Assembly: GCA_002477945.1 (NCBI GenBank)
Contig: DLLF01000028.1
Span: 7,745 to 71,744 of the forward strand
DNA length: 64,000 nt
Source: Bacteroidales bacterium UBA7569
GTDB taxonomy: Bacteria > Bacteroidota > Bacteroidia > Bacteroidales > Paludibacteraceae
Reading direction: 5' to 3'
The stretch's first letter is position 1; each line of letters opens with the position of its first letter. A model generated the notes under the pieces. It worked only from the letters and a program-made list of their open reading frames with translations. It was not told the DNA's origin and ran no database searches. This document shows positions 18,879-27,736 of this stretch, in pieces. The translations under genes were made by a program, and so were the position numbers.

Positions 18879-20198
18879 TTACAAGAATAACAGTTGAATA
18901 AGGATATAGACAGGAAGCAGAATGACAAGTGAGAACTTGACCATATACCCAAAGAATGACGGCATCTTGATACCATTCTCTTCGGCAATGGCTTTCACCA
19001 TAAAGTTGGGTCCATTACCGATATATGTCATTGCTCCGAACATAACAGCACCCAACGAGATTGCCTTGAGCAGCACTTCAGGAACACCAGCCACCAAAGT
19101 ACCTCCAAAGGCTTCCATCTGGTCGGGAGTGAGCCCTGTTGCGACACTATGGAACGCTACAGCAGTAGGCGTATTGTCCAAGAAGCTGGAGAGGAGTCCC
19201 GTGGAATAGTAGAACTGCCATGTATGCGCCAATCCGAGTTCGGAAGCATGTGCTTTGAGGAATGCCAAAGCGGGTGTCATTGTAGTGAATATTCCCAAGA
19301 AGAGGACAGCCACTTCGATGATTGGTCCCCAACTATACTTATTGAGACCATACCGAATCTGTTTCGGCGTGGAATAGAGACTGAGTCCCGTCAAGGACAA
19401 GAGTACTATTTCACGGAGATACTTAAGCCACAGGGGGGCATCGGCTTCGCCCATTTGCGTGATTGTCCCTTCGTTGATAAACGCCACACTAAGCACAACC
19501 CCCAGCAAATAGACAAAATTGATTTTTCCCTCCACCTTCATAGGCACTTTCTCGCGTGCATCGGCAGAGAGTGCCGTCCAGTGTTCTTTCTTGTAGTAGT
19601 AGGAATCCATACAGAAATAGATAAGCAAGAGTATCAAGCCCGTGAATGCCCACTCAGGCAACAGACTCAAGAACCACGTGAAACTTGCTCCGCGCAGGAA
19701 GAGCATAAACAATGGGGGGTCTCCAAGCGGCGTGAGCAATCCGCCACAGTTAGCAACAAGAGCAATGAAGAACAAAATGGTGTGAACACTATACTTGCGT
19801 TGCTGGTTGGTGGTGATGAGAGGACGTATCATAAGCATAGCGGCTCCCGTAGTACCCATAACACTTGCCAAGAGCCAACCTATCGCCAAAAAGAGCGTGT
19901 TCACCCATGGTTTTGCCTTGATGTCTCCACTGAGGTGAATGCCACCCGTAATAACAAACAACGAGAGCAACAAGACGATGAAAGGAATGTAATCGAACAA
20001 GACCTGATGTTCGAGTTCATGAACCATTCCCCCCATAATAAGACAAACGGCGGTTGGTACACCTAAAATGAGAGAGACAATGAGTTTGTTCACATTCTTC
20101 TCCCAAAACTTCTCCGCGACAAGCGGACCAATGGCAATCATGAGCAGCATGATACCAAACGGTATCATACTCCACGCACTATGCACGAACTGTTCCAT
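18879..20198 (-). CDS. nhaD: NhaD-type Na+/H+ antiporter
   Basis: 439-residue polytopic inner-membrane protein, about 12 hydrophobic segments, of the citrate-transporter/NhaD (IT) superfamily. Recognisable stretches are MGTTGAAMLMIRPLITTNQQRKY, GGLLTPLGDPPLFMLFLRG and SSFLDNTPTAVAFHSVATGL, which carry the acidic and Asn/Thr residues used for cation transport. Expected role: sodium efflux and pH balance. The frame is open to 20252, but homology begins at MEQFVHSAWSMIPF (20198). It follows lepA after 50 nt on the same strand, with no promoter seen between them. Confidence 0.88.
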   Translation of the reverse strand: MEQFVHSAWSMIPFGIMLLMIAIGPLVAEKFWEKNVNKLIVSLILGVPTAVCLIMGGMVHELEHQVLFDYIPFIVLLLSLFVITGGIHLSGDIKAKPWVNTLFLAIGWLLASVMGTTGAAMLMIRPLITTNQQRKYSVHTILFFIALVANCGGLLTPLGDPPLFMLFLRGASFTWFLSLLPEWAFTGLILLLIYFCMDSYYYKKEHWTALSADAREKVPMKVEGKINFVYLLGVVLSVAFINEGTITQMGEADAPLWLKYLREIVLLSLTGLSLYSTPKQIRYGLNKYSWGPIIEVAVLFLGIFTTMTPALAFLKAHASELGLAHTWQFYYSTGLLSSFLDNTPTAVAFHSVATGLTPDQMEAFGGTLVAGVPEVLLKAISLGAVMFGAMTYIGNGPNFMVKAIAEENGIKMPSFFGYMVKFSLVILLPVYILIQLLFL

Positions 20199-20248
20199 AC
20201 TTTTTATGATTAAATAGTTATTAATTCCACCACATACGATACGTATTA

Positions 20249-22024
20249 TCAATCCAGTTTGAGGACAGCAAGAAACGCTTTTTGCGGCACTTCGACGTTA
20301 CCAATCTGCTTCATCCGTTTCTTTCCTTTCTTCTGCTTCTCCAACAGTTTTCTCTTCCGACTCACGTCGCCTCCATAACACTTGGCAAGCACATCTTTCC
20401 GCACCTGTTTAACCGTTTCACGGGCGATGATTTTTGCTCCGATGGCTGCCTGTATGGCAATATCGAACTGCTGGCGGGGGAGCAGTTCTTTGAGTTTCTC
20501 ACACATACGCCGTCCGAAATCCACGGCATTGTCCTGGTGTGTCAGTGTGGAAAGCGCATCAACAGGTTCTCCATTGAGCAAGATATCCAACTTCACCAAT
20601 TTAGACGGGCGGTAGCCATTGGGGTGATAGTCGAACGAGGCATATCCTTTGGATATGGATTTGAGTTTGTCGTAGAAGTCGATAACGATTTCTCCAAGCG
20701 GCAAATCGAAGTAGATCTCCACCCTATTCCCCGTGATGTACTCCTGTTTTATCAATTCCCCCCGCTTTTCCAGACAGAGGGTCATAATGGGTCCGATGAA
20801 GTTGGTAGTAGTAATGATAGAGGCTCTGATGTAGGGTTCCTCGATATGATCTATGAGCGTCTGGTCGGGCATACCGGCAGGATTATGCACTTCTTTCACC
20901 TCGCCCTGCTTGTCATATACCAAATAACTCACATTGGGAACGGTGGTAATGACATTCATATCGAACTCACGGTCCAGACGTTCCTGCACAATCTCCATGT
21001 GGAGCAACCCCAAGAATCCGCAGCGGAAACCGAAACCGAGTGCGACAGAACTCTCGGGAGAGAAAGTGAGCGAAGCATCGTTCAGTTGCAGTTTCTCAAG
21101 GCTTGCCCGAAGGTTTTCAAAGTCTTCCGTTTCGATAGGATAGACTCCGGCAAAGACCATCGGCTTCACTTCTTCAAATCCGGCTATTGCCTCCTTGCAC
21201 GGGCAATTGACATGGGTGATTGTATCTCCGACCTTCACTTCCGTAGAGGTTTTGATGCCACTGATGATGTAGCCCACATTACCGGCACGGAGTTCCTTTT
21301 CAGGTTGCATATTCAGTTTCAGGACTCCAATCTCATCTGCATCGTATTCTTTTCCCGTATTGAAAAAGCGTACTCTGTCACCTGTACGCAAGACACCGTT
21401 TATGACTTTGAAGTAAGCAATAATGCCGCGGAAGGAATTGAAAACAGAATCGAACACCAGGCACTGCAACGGTGCATCGGCATTTCCTTTCGGGGCAGGA
21501 ATACGCTCTACAATTGCATTCAGTATTTCATCAACACCCATTCCCGTCTTTCCCGATGCACGAATAATTTCCTCCCGTTTGCAGCCGAGCAGATCCACGA
21601 TTTCGTCTTCCACCATATCGGGCATCGCCGAGTCCATATCGCATTTATTCATGACGGGGATAATCTCGAGGTCGTGTTCCAACGCCATATAGAGATTACT
21701 AATCGTCTGCGCTTGCACCCCCTGCGAAGCATCCACCACCAACAAAGCCCCTTCGCAAGCCGCAATAGAGCGGCTCACCTCATAGGAGAAATCGACGTGT
21801 CCCGGAGTATCTATCAGATTGAGAGTATATCCATTGTATTGCATCTGAATGGCATGGCTCTTTATTGTTATTCCCCTTTCCCTCTCCAAATCCATGTCAT
21901 CCAACACCTGGTTTTCCATATCTTTCTGCTCCACCGTATGGGTATATTCCAACATACGATCCGCCAGCGTGGACTTTCCATGATCGATGTGGGCAATGAT
22001 ACAGAAGTTACGTATATTATTCAT
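20249..22024 (-). CDS. lepA: Elongation factor 4 (LepA)
   Basis: 591-residue ribosomal GTPase that back-translocates or re-sets stalled ribosomes. G1 AHIDHGKST, G3 DTPGHVDF and G4 NKCD are present, followed by domains II, III and V and the LepA-specific C-terminal domain ending KRMKQIGNVEVPQKAFLAVL. Length is normal. I chose the ATG at 22024 (MNNIRNFCIIAHIDHGKST) because a consensus promoter sits at 22051-22081, making the upstream in-frame start at 22084 untranscribed. Confidence 0.96.
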   Translation of the reverse strand: MNNIRNFCIIAHIDHGKSTLADRMLEYTHTVEQKDMENQVLDDMDLERERGITIKSHAIQMQYNGYTLNLIDTPGHVDFSYEVSRSIAACEGALLVVDASQGVQAQTISNLYMALEHDLEIIPVMNKCDMDSAMPDMVEDEIVDLLGCKREEIIRASGKTGMGVDEILNAIVERIPAPKGNADAPLQCLVFDSVFNSFRGIIAYFKVINGVLRTGDRVRFFNTGKEYDADEIGVLKLNMQPEKELRAGNVGYIISGIKTSTEVKVGDTITHVNCPCKEAIAGFEEVKPMVFAGVYPIETEDFENLRASLEKLQLNDASLTFSPESSVALGFGFRCGFLGLLHMEIVQERLDREFDMNVITTVPNVSYLVYDKQGEVKEVHNPAGMPDQTLIDHIEEPYIRASIITTTNFIGPIMTLCLEKRGELIKQEYITGNRVEIYFDLPLGEIVIDFYDKLKSISKGYASFDYHPNGYRPSKLVKLDILLNGEPVDALSTLTHQDNAVDFGRRMCEKLKELLPRQQFDIAIQAAIGAKIIARETVKQVRKDVLAKCYGGDVSRKRKLLEKQKKGKKRMKQIGNVEVPQKAFLAVLKLD

Positions 22025-22050
22025 ACTATTGCAGTGCAAGTTATTTTTGG

Positions 22051-22081
22051 CAAAGATACGACAAATAATCAGGATATACAA
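22051..22081 (-). promoter_or_regulatory. lepA promoter
   Basis: Minus strand TTG (22079-22081), 20-nt spacer, TATCTTTG (22051-22058). A predicted start about 20 nt before the lepA ATG fixes the start codon. Confidence 0.7.
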
Positions 22082-22189
22082 CACAGGAACGGGGAGTTCC
22101 TGCCGTAGTTTCCGGTGTTATACTTTTATGAGTTTATTGGTGGTTCAACGTGTTTTCCAGTTTATATGGTTGGCGGTTTCATGTCTCGT

Positions 22190-22224
22190 CGGGGGGTCGT
22201 TGAGGTCGGCTTGAGGGGTCGTAG
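22190..22224 (+). repeat. Dispersed intergenic repeat, copy B
   Basis: Contains the exact core GAGGTCGGCTTGAGGGGTCG preceded by GGGGGTCGTT. Lies between the 3' end of the DUF4861-like gene and the lepA promoter. Confidence 0.75.
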
Positions 22225-22308
22225 ATTCACTCTTAAAATCCAGGTTGTTTCACTGGTATCGCCGCATATTCCAAAGCAGTTTCAAGAAGCATTTGGAAGA
22301 GTTATTCC

Positions 22309-23604
22309 CTACGGAAGTGAAACCGAATATCTATATCGGATCAATTGTTTGGAAACGTCCAACTCAGTTCTCAGAGTTTTCTGCCAGGAATCCACGAAGT
22401 GCCAAAATTGCCGTGAGCAGGTAACCGGCGGATCATTCTCTTTGAGACTGACAACCGTCAGAAAAAAGTTGAGATATGTTGACGGTCGCAGTTGTACCAG
22501 CACATTTTGTGTATCAGGCAGAGAACCAACATCATACTCTCCTGGAACACAGACGGCAAGCCCCACCGTTTCACGAGCGAATTTAACAGTATCATTTACG
22601 GGCCAATCCGTTCCCCACGAAGCGACACAATGGTCGAAGCACTTGTACTCACCTTTTCCGACACGCTGCACGCCTGTCACAAGAGACAAGACAGGAGCGG
22701 AAAGGAAGACTTCACAAAAGACATCGCGATGACGTGCAAAAAGTGTATAGCGCACACGCATAGATAGCGTGTCATCCAAAGAAGGAACCGGCTGCCAACC
22801 ATTGACTTCTGTTTCCACAATTGTCCGCACAGGACCGGAAGCGATGATACGCTGCGTACGCGAGCGGAAAGGTTCTATCTTGCAGAGTTTTCCATTCTGA
22901 CAAGGACGGACAGATCCCACTCCGATTGTATTCCCCACTTTCAGGACATCATCGCCATAGCCGACGGCAAGGAGGCTGTCACAGGGATACCACAACGACT
23001 GCTGCAGTTCCAATTGCGGTTTCCGTTTGGCATAGACATCAACGGTTTGGCGAGAATCGAAATAGACACGATATGCCATGAGTGCAGACTCGAATGCTAC
23101 ACCATGGTGATGCATGAGCCTGAATGATTTGTCGGACGGATAGAATGTCTGTTGCCTGACAGGTTTGATACCATAGGTTTTTCCTTCAGCCGTATGCTCA
23201 CGGAACTCGCCTCCTATTGCTCCATTGAGATACATCTCCGCCCAGACTTCCGAGGCATAAGAAGGAGGTTTTTCCAGAGTGCGTAATTGGAGAGTATAAG
23301 ACTTATTCTTTCTCAAAGAGAGCAAGAAGGCTATTTCATCGGGAACGGAATCACCATTGAGGTCATCCAACTGTGACGGCAATTCTTCTCCATTGAGAAA
23401 GACGCACAGAGAACAACGTTGCCCCGCTGTGAAACAGGGGAAACTATCCAGCGGGAGAACAACGGGGCAATCGTTCAGCGAGACATGACTTCTCCAACGG
23501 ATTGAGACTTCCTGCTGAGCCTCCTCTGCAAAGGTACAAGCAGCGAACAGACAGAGAACTGCAGATGTGATTTTCCGGGCAATCAAGTTACTGCTGTACC
23601 ACAT
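22309..23604 (-). CDS. DUF4861-like secreted protein
   Basis: 431 residues with a signal peptide (KITSAVLCLFAACTFAEEA). The body resembles the DUF4861 family found next to pectinases in Bacteroidota: a DDLNGDSVPDEIAFLLSLR stretch, MHHHGVAFESALMAYRVYFD, and a following GYGDDVLKVGNTIGVGSVR. The family has no firmly known activity that I can cite. The start at 23604 (MWYSSNLIARK) overlaps the end of the upstream polygalacturonase gene by 17 nt in another frame, so the pair is translationally coupled; a further in-frame ATG lies at 23619. Confidence 0.72.
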   Translation of the reverse strand: MWYSSNLIARKITSAVLCLFAACTFAEEAQQEVSIRWRSHVSLNDCPVVLPLDSFPCFTAGQRCSLCVFLNGEELPSQLDDLNGDSVPDEIAFLLSLRKNKSYTLQLRTLEKPPSYASEVWAEMYLNGAIGGEFREHTAEGKTYGIKPVRQQTFYPSDKSFRLMHHHGVAFESALMAYRVYFDSRQTVDVYAKRKPQLELQQSLWYPCDSLLAVGYGDDVLKVGNTIGVGSVRPCQNGKLCKIEPFRSRTQRIIASGPVRTIVETEVNGWQPVPSLDDTLSMRVRYTLFARHRDVFCEVFLSAPVLSLVTGVQRVGKGEYKCFDHCVASWGTDWPVNDTVKFARETVGLAVCVPGEYDVGSLPDTQNVLVQLRPSTYLNFFLTVVSLKENDPPVTCSRQFWHFVDSWQKTLRTELDVSKQLIRYRYSVSLP

Positions 23605-25126
23605 TTTCGACATCAGCAAAATTCATATCCTTACCCTCAGAAGCAGTAACAGACACATTGTTCAAAGTCAGGCCATCGGTATAGCGGAAATAAGCCCCCT
23701 GTTGCGCTTGCATCCGGATATTGTTCAAAGATACGTTCTGTATTTTCATTTCGGGCAGACCATTGAAATAGACAGCCCGCTTCGCTCCCTTGCAAACAAC
23801 ATCTTCAATGACGATATTCCGGAAGACCGGTGTTTCCTCGGTCACCTCAGGTACTTGCGCCGCTATTCTGGCAGCGATTTCCTCATCCGTTTCTTCCCCA
23901 ACACCTTTTCCACCATAGAAGAGGTCGAATGTAAGTGCATCGTTTTCAATTGCAGCCATATTAATGCCCTTGATATGAATGTCTTCGACGACACCTCCTC
24001 TTCCCCGTGTAGATTTGAAACGCAATCCGACATCCGTGCCTATAAAGAGGCAATCGGATACTTCGATATGACGGACATCACCAGACATCTCACTTCCGAC
24101 GACGAAGCCTCCATGACCATGATAGACCGTGCAAGCATTCACCAAAACGTTCTCCGTAGGCATAGCACGCCGGCGTCCGTCTTCATTTTTGCCCGATTTC
24201 ATACAGATAGCATCGTCTCCGACATCGAAGGTGCAGCGGTTTATCAGCACATTCCTGCAAGATTCCACATCAACACCATCTCCATTCTGAGAGTACCATG
24301 GGTTTCGTACAACAAGATTATTCAGTACTACATTTTCACACATCAGAGGATGCAAGTTCCAAGCAGGAGAGTTTTCGAAACAAACTCCATCCAAAAGGAT
24401 ATTCCTGCAATTGACGAAATTCAGCAATACAGGTCGCAGGAAAGCATGTATGGAATCCCAATCGGGTACATTGACGGGTACATTCTGATCGACACAAAGG
24501 GATTGTGCATACATAGCCCCTTCCGTAGGATACCAAGTCTGACCATCTTCGGAGACCACTCCGCCCTTTTTCAATTGTTTTTGCCATTGTTTGTCGGTGA
24601 CCTTCGCACGTTTAAGAGGTCGCCAAGCATCGCCTGAAGCGTTGAAAGTACCTTGTCCACAAATGGCTATATTTTCAGCATTATAGGCACTGATAGGTGA
24701 CTGACACCGTTTTGTATCAACTCCTTCGAAAACAGCGTCGATGATGGGATAGAGACTAAAATCCGGAGAAAAAATGACAAGAGCATTCTGTTCGGTATAG
24801 AGACGGACATTGGAACGAAGGATGATGGGTCCCGTGAGATAGACACCGGCAGGAACAAGCACCGTTCCTCCCCCCGATTTGCGTGCCAAATCAATGGTAT
24901 TTTGTATTGCCACCGTTGCCAACTCGGAGCCATCGTTTTTTGCGCCATAGTCCAATATATTGAAGGTCCGGTCAGGGAAATCAGGCAAGATAATATCAGG
25001 CATTTTTACCGAAGAAGAGGCAATAATCCCGGCAACTTGCCGTTGTGTAATATATTGATAAGACGACTTATCTTCGCACGAAGTGAACAGAATCAAAAGG
25101 AGCAGGATCGGAAACAGTTTTTTCAT
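23588..25126 (-). CDS. GH28 polygalacturonase lipoprotein
   Basis: 512-residue right-handed beta-helix enzyme that should hydrolyse alpha-1,4 linkages of galacturonan (pectin). Lipoprotein signal MKKLFPILLLLILFTSC gives a Cys at residue 17, so the enzyme is membrane-anchored. The pectinase-like beta-helix start FNILDYGAKNDG is clear. Catalytic region: QNGDGVDVESC, GDDAICMKSGK, GHGGFVVGSEMSG and RFKSTRGRGG correspond to the four conserved GH28 motifs (NxD, DD, GHG, RxK). Co-transcribed with the DUF4861-like gene. No SusC/SusD pair is nearby. Confidence 0.9.
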   Translation of the reverse strand: MKKLFPILLLLILFTSCEDKSSYQYITQRQVAGIIASSSVKMPDIILPDFPDRTFNILDYGAKNDGSELATVAIQNTIDLARKSGGGTVLVPAGVYLTGPIILRSNVRLYTEQNALVIFSPDFSLYPIIDAVFEGVDTKRCQSPISAYNAENIAICGQGTFNASGDAWRPLKRAKVTDKQWQKQLKKGGVVSEDGQTWYPTEGAMYAQSLCVDQNVPVNVPDWDSIHAFLRPVLLNFVNCRNILLDGVCFENSPAWNLHPLMCENVVLNNLVVRNPWYSQNGDGVDVESCRNVLINRCTFDVGDDAICMKSGKNEDGRRRAMPTENVLVNACTVYHGHGGFVVGSEMSGDVRHIEVSDCLFIGTDVGLRFKSTRGRGGVVEDIHIKGINMAAIENDALTFDLFYGGKGVGEETDEEIAARIAAQVPEVTEETPVFRNIVIEDVVCKGAKRAVYFNGLPEMKIQNVSLNNIRMQAQQGAYFRYTDGLTLNNVSVTASEGKDMNFADVENVVQQ

Positions 25127-25171
25127 AGTAGTGACAAAAAATCTTATTTATAACACGTATTTATACGGTTG

Positions 25172-25179
25172 CAAAGGTA
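25172..25179 (-). promoter_or_regulatory. -7 element upstream of the GH28 operon
   Basis: Minus-strand TACCTTTG 46 nt before the GH28 start. No clear TTG at the -33 distance, so the promoter is tentative. The remainder of 25127-25361 shows nothing else I recognise. Confidence 0.45.
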
Positions 25180-25361
25180 AAAAACGTGAAAATAGCGCAC
25201 GTGCATTATTTGCCACTTTAACGCAATGAATTGGCAAGAAAGGTATTGAAAGCGAAACAGAGAGTAGCCGAAAGTGTACAACCAAGCGACTCCGAGAAAA
25301 TTCTGTATTTATTCGACCCGACAACAGATGTGACAGAGACGAACAGAGAAGATGACAGAAA

Positions 25362-26117
25362 TCAGCCTTCTATCCGGAAAACAGAATCAGGATAGGCGAC
25401 ATCGACCAGAAAAAGTCCCTGTGCAGGAACAGACATCCCCGCTGCAGTGCGGCGTGCCGCAGAAAGGATATTCTCCAGATCCGCCAAAGAGGTGCGACCT
25501 GCTCCGACATCGAAGAGCGTACCGACAATGGCTCTCACCATATTTCTCAGGAATCGGTCGGCACGGATATGAAAGACCCATTGTCCATCCGTTTGCACCC
25601 AACGTGCCTCCGTGAGGTGGCACACAGTGGTCTTCACATCGGTATGAACTTTACAGAAAGAGGCGAAATCGGTTTGCGTCAGCAGACGTTCCGCCGCTCT
25701 ATTCATGAGCGAAAAGTCCAAGTTCTTAGGCAAAGGCGTTGTCAGGTTATAGCAGAAGGGATCTTTTTGCATAGTTGTCCGATATTCGTATTTACGAGAG
25801 ACCGCATCGAACCGAGCATGAGCGGAAGGCGACACCCTGCGAAGGTCGGAGACAGCAATTGCCGGAGGCAGGATGCTATTCATCCGAAAGCAGAAACGAA
25901 GTTTATCAGAAATGGGCGTAATGGTATCGAAATGCGCCACCATGAAGGCCGCATGCACCCCAGCATCGGTACGTCCTGCAGCCGTCAGAGAAGTTTCCGA
26001 GCGCAACACAACAGACAATGCATTTTCCATCACCTCTTGCACAGAAACAGCATTAGGCTGCTTTTGCCAACCATGGAAGCCGGTTCCGTTGTATGCAAAA
26101 TAAAGAAAATAGCGCAT
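25362..26117 (-). CDS. truA: tRNA pseudouridine(38-40) synthase TruA
   Basis: 251-residue enzyme that converts uridines 38-40 of the tRNA anticodon arm to pseudouridine. The N-terminal RYFLYFAYNGTGFHGWQKQPN and the catalytic-Asp motif LTAAGRTDAGVHA are intact, as is the C-terminal FLRNMVRAIVGTL. Length is normal. Its start overlaps the flippase stop by one nucleotide, so it is the second gene of a two-gene unit. Confidence 0.95.
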   Translation of the reverse strand: MRYFLYFAYNGTGFHGWQKQPNAVSVQEVMENALSVVLRSETSLTAAGRTDAGVHAAFMVAHFDTITPISDKLRFCFRMNSILPPAIAVSDLRRVSPSAHARFDAVSRKYEYRTTMQKDPFCYNLTTPLPKNLDFSLMNRAAERLLTQTDFASFCKVHTDVKTTVCHLTEARWVQTDGQWVFHIRADRFLRNMVRAIVGTLFDVGAGRTSLADLENILSAARRTAAGMSVPAQGLFLVDVAYPDSVFRIEG

Positions 26118-27622
26118 CAGCCTTTCGATTTATTAGTTATACGAGACAACCATTTATCAGCAAACAGATTGAGTTCCGGAACGATTCGGATATAGTAGGA
26201 AACGAGGCAGGCACCACCTACTATCAAGACAGTTCTCAGCACAGCACTTCCGTACAGATCCATATTGCCGAACAAGCGAGACAAGAAGATGTCTGCTACA
26301 GCCATAGCAATTGCCATTAGCACGATTTTCCATAAAGAAGCGGACAGCGGCGATACCTTCAACTTAATCCATACGGCAGACAGAAGGGTTATGAAATAGA
26401 TTCCATAGGCGGTACAAGTTGCCACCGCAGCACCATTGATTCCAATCAGAGGGATGAGCCAATTGTTCAGACCGATAGTTACAACAGCAAGAATAAGCGA
26501 GAAAAAGATAGAATAATAGTAGTAACGTGAGAAAGACAACACCGAACCTACCAAACTGAAAGATGCTTGCAGCAAGTTACCTATTCCAAGAAACAAGATG
26601 ACATACCGGGCAGGGGCATAGATATTACCATTCGGAAGGATGGCGAAAATAACGTCTATGTTAATCCATATAAGCGCAAGAAGGACAAGAGCCACCCACA
26701 TCAGCACCGCAGCCACTTGGCGGACAAGAAGATTCAGTTTGACAGTATCTTTTTCTTTGGATGCCTTTGCCAATTCAGGCTGCACGATAGAACTCATGGA
26801 ACGATAGGGTATGGATACCATCACTGCAATGGCTGTTGCGATGGCATATATACCCGTTTGATCCAACCCCAACTGCGCCGTCACAAAGAAGCCGCTAATG
26901 GTTGGCCCCAACACCGTCACGCAGGCAGACAACAATAGAAAAGAGGAATAGGACAGCCACTGCAAGACAAGCGACCGGTTCAAGAACGAAAAATCGGGTC
27001 GGAAAGAGATTTTACCCAGGCAAAGGAGGTAGACAAGATTGCACAGAGCCGCCACGGCATAGACAGCGCAGAGAGATAGCACGAAACCATCCATATCAAG
27101 AACCCTAAAAGCATACAGCAGATACACCACCAAAAGAAGAATGCGCGTAAGCACCTCGCGCACAAACTTAGGGAAGACAATGCGCATAAGCACATTGGCA
27201 TGGGTTTCAAAGGTAGTCTGATAGAGCAGAAAGAATGCTATCGGCAGAACAAAATAATAGTAGTTGACAAAAAGCGGGGACTTCTCGGCAAAGAGATTTT
27301 GCAGTGAGGAATGGAAAATACAATAGAGAAAAGCAAACAACAAGAAGCCCATAAAAGGGATGAGAGTGGTAAGAAAGAAAAAGCCATGGTCACGGGATTT
27401 GCCGTCGGCAAAATAAGGATAGAAGCGAAGGATGGAAGAAGAGGTCCCCAGACTTGCCAAACTGACAAAAATAACAGCCGAATCAATCAGGACACGGGCA
27501 AGACCTATCTCTTCGGGAGAGAGGAAACGCGTAAGCACAAAGAAAGTCGTAAGGAAGCCCACAACCACTCCCAAATAGTTGACCACTGTTCCTCTGAAAC
27601 TTTGTTTGGCAATGACACCCAT
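26117..27622 (-). CDS. Polysaccharide flippase-like membrane protein (MOP superfamily)
   Basis: 501 residues with about 14 hydrophobic segments, beginning GVIAKQSFRGTVVNYLGVVVGFLTTFF, the usual N-terminal pattern of Wzx/RfbX-type proteins of the multidrug/oligosaccharidyl-lipid/polysaccharide superfamily. Likely flips a lipid-linked oligosaccharide across the inner membrane, but there are no glycosyltransferases nearby, so the cargo cannot be named. The gene stop overlaps truA by one base. Confidence 0.78.
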   Translation of the reverse strand: MGVIAKQSFRGTVVNYLGVVVGFLTTFFVLTRFLSPEEIGLARVLIDSAVIFVSLASLGTSSSILRFYPYFADGKSRDHGFFFLTTLIPFMGFLLFAFLYCIFHSSLQNLFAEKSPLFVNYYYFVLPIAFFLLYQTTFETHANVLMRIVFPKFVREVLTRILLLVVYLLYAFRVLDMDGFVLSLCAVYAVAALCNLVYLLCLGKISFRPDFSFLNRSLVLQWLSYSSFLLLSACVTVLGPTISGFFVTAQLGLDQTGIYAIATAIAVMVSIPYRSMSSIVQPELAKASKEKDTVKLNLLVRQVAAVLMWVALVLLALIWINIDVIFAILPNGNIYAPARYVILFLGIGNLLQASFSLVGSVLSFSRYYYYSIFFSLILAVVTIGLNNWLIPLIGINGAAVATCTAYGIYFITLLSAVWIKLKVSPLSASLWKIVLMAIAMAVADIFLSRLFGNMDLYGSAVLRTVLIVGGACLVSYYIRIVPELNLFADKWLSRITNKSKG

Positions 27623-27675
27623 TGTTTATTTGCTCAGAAATAGCGTTTCTTTCTCTTCCTTGATTTTCTACGAAC

Positions 27676-27706
27676 AAGCCCACTTCCCGATATGGGAAGC
27701 GGGCTT
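27676..27706 (-). terminator. Hairpin terminator after the FKBP genes
   Basis: 13-bp inverted repeat with a 5-nt loop (27676-27688 and 27694-27706); the single mismatch on the plus strand becomes a G-U pair in the minus-strand RNA. The following T-run is short (TTGTTC). Confidence 0.6.
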
Positions 27707-27736
27707 AATGACTGTGACAAATATACCTGTTATTTT

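Noticed and set aside
20282..22108. 608-residue open frame opposite lepA
   Set aside because: Antisense to a well-conserved gene; its His/Arg-rich composition mirrors the other strand's codon use.
27718..27725. TATATTTG -7 element for the flippase-truA unit
   Set aside because: The only TTG is 25 nt upstream, and the transcript would run straight into the hairpin at 27676-27706.
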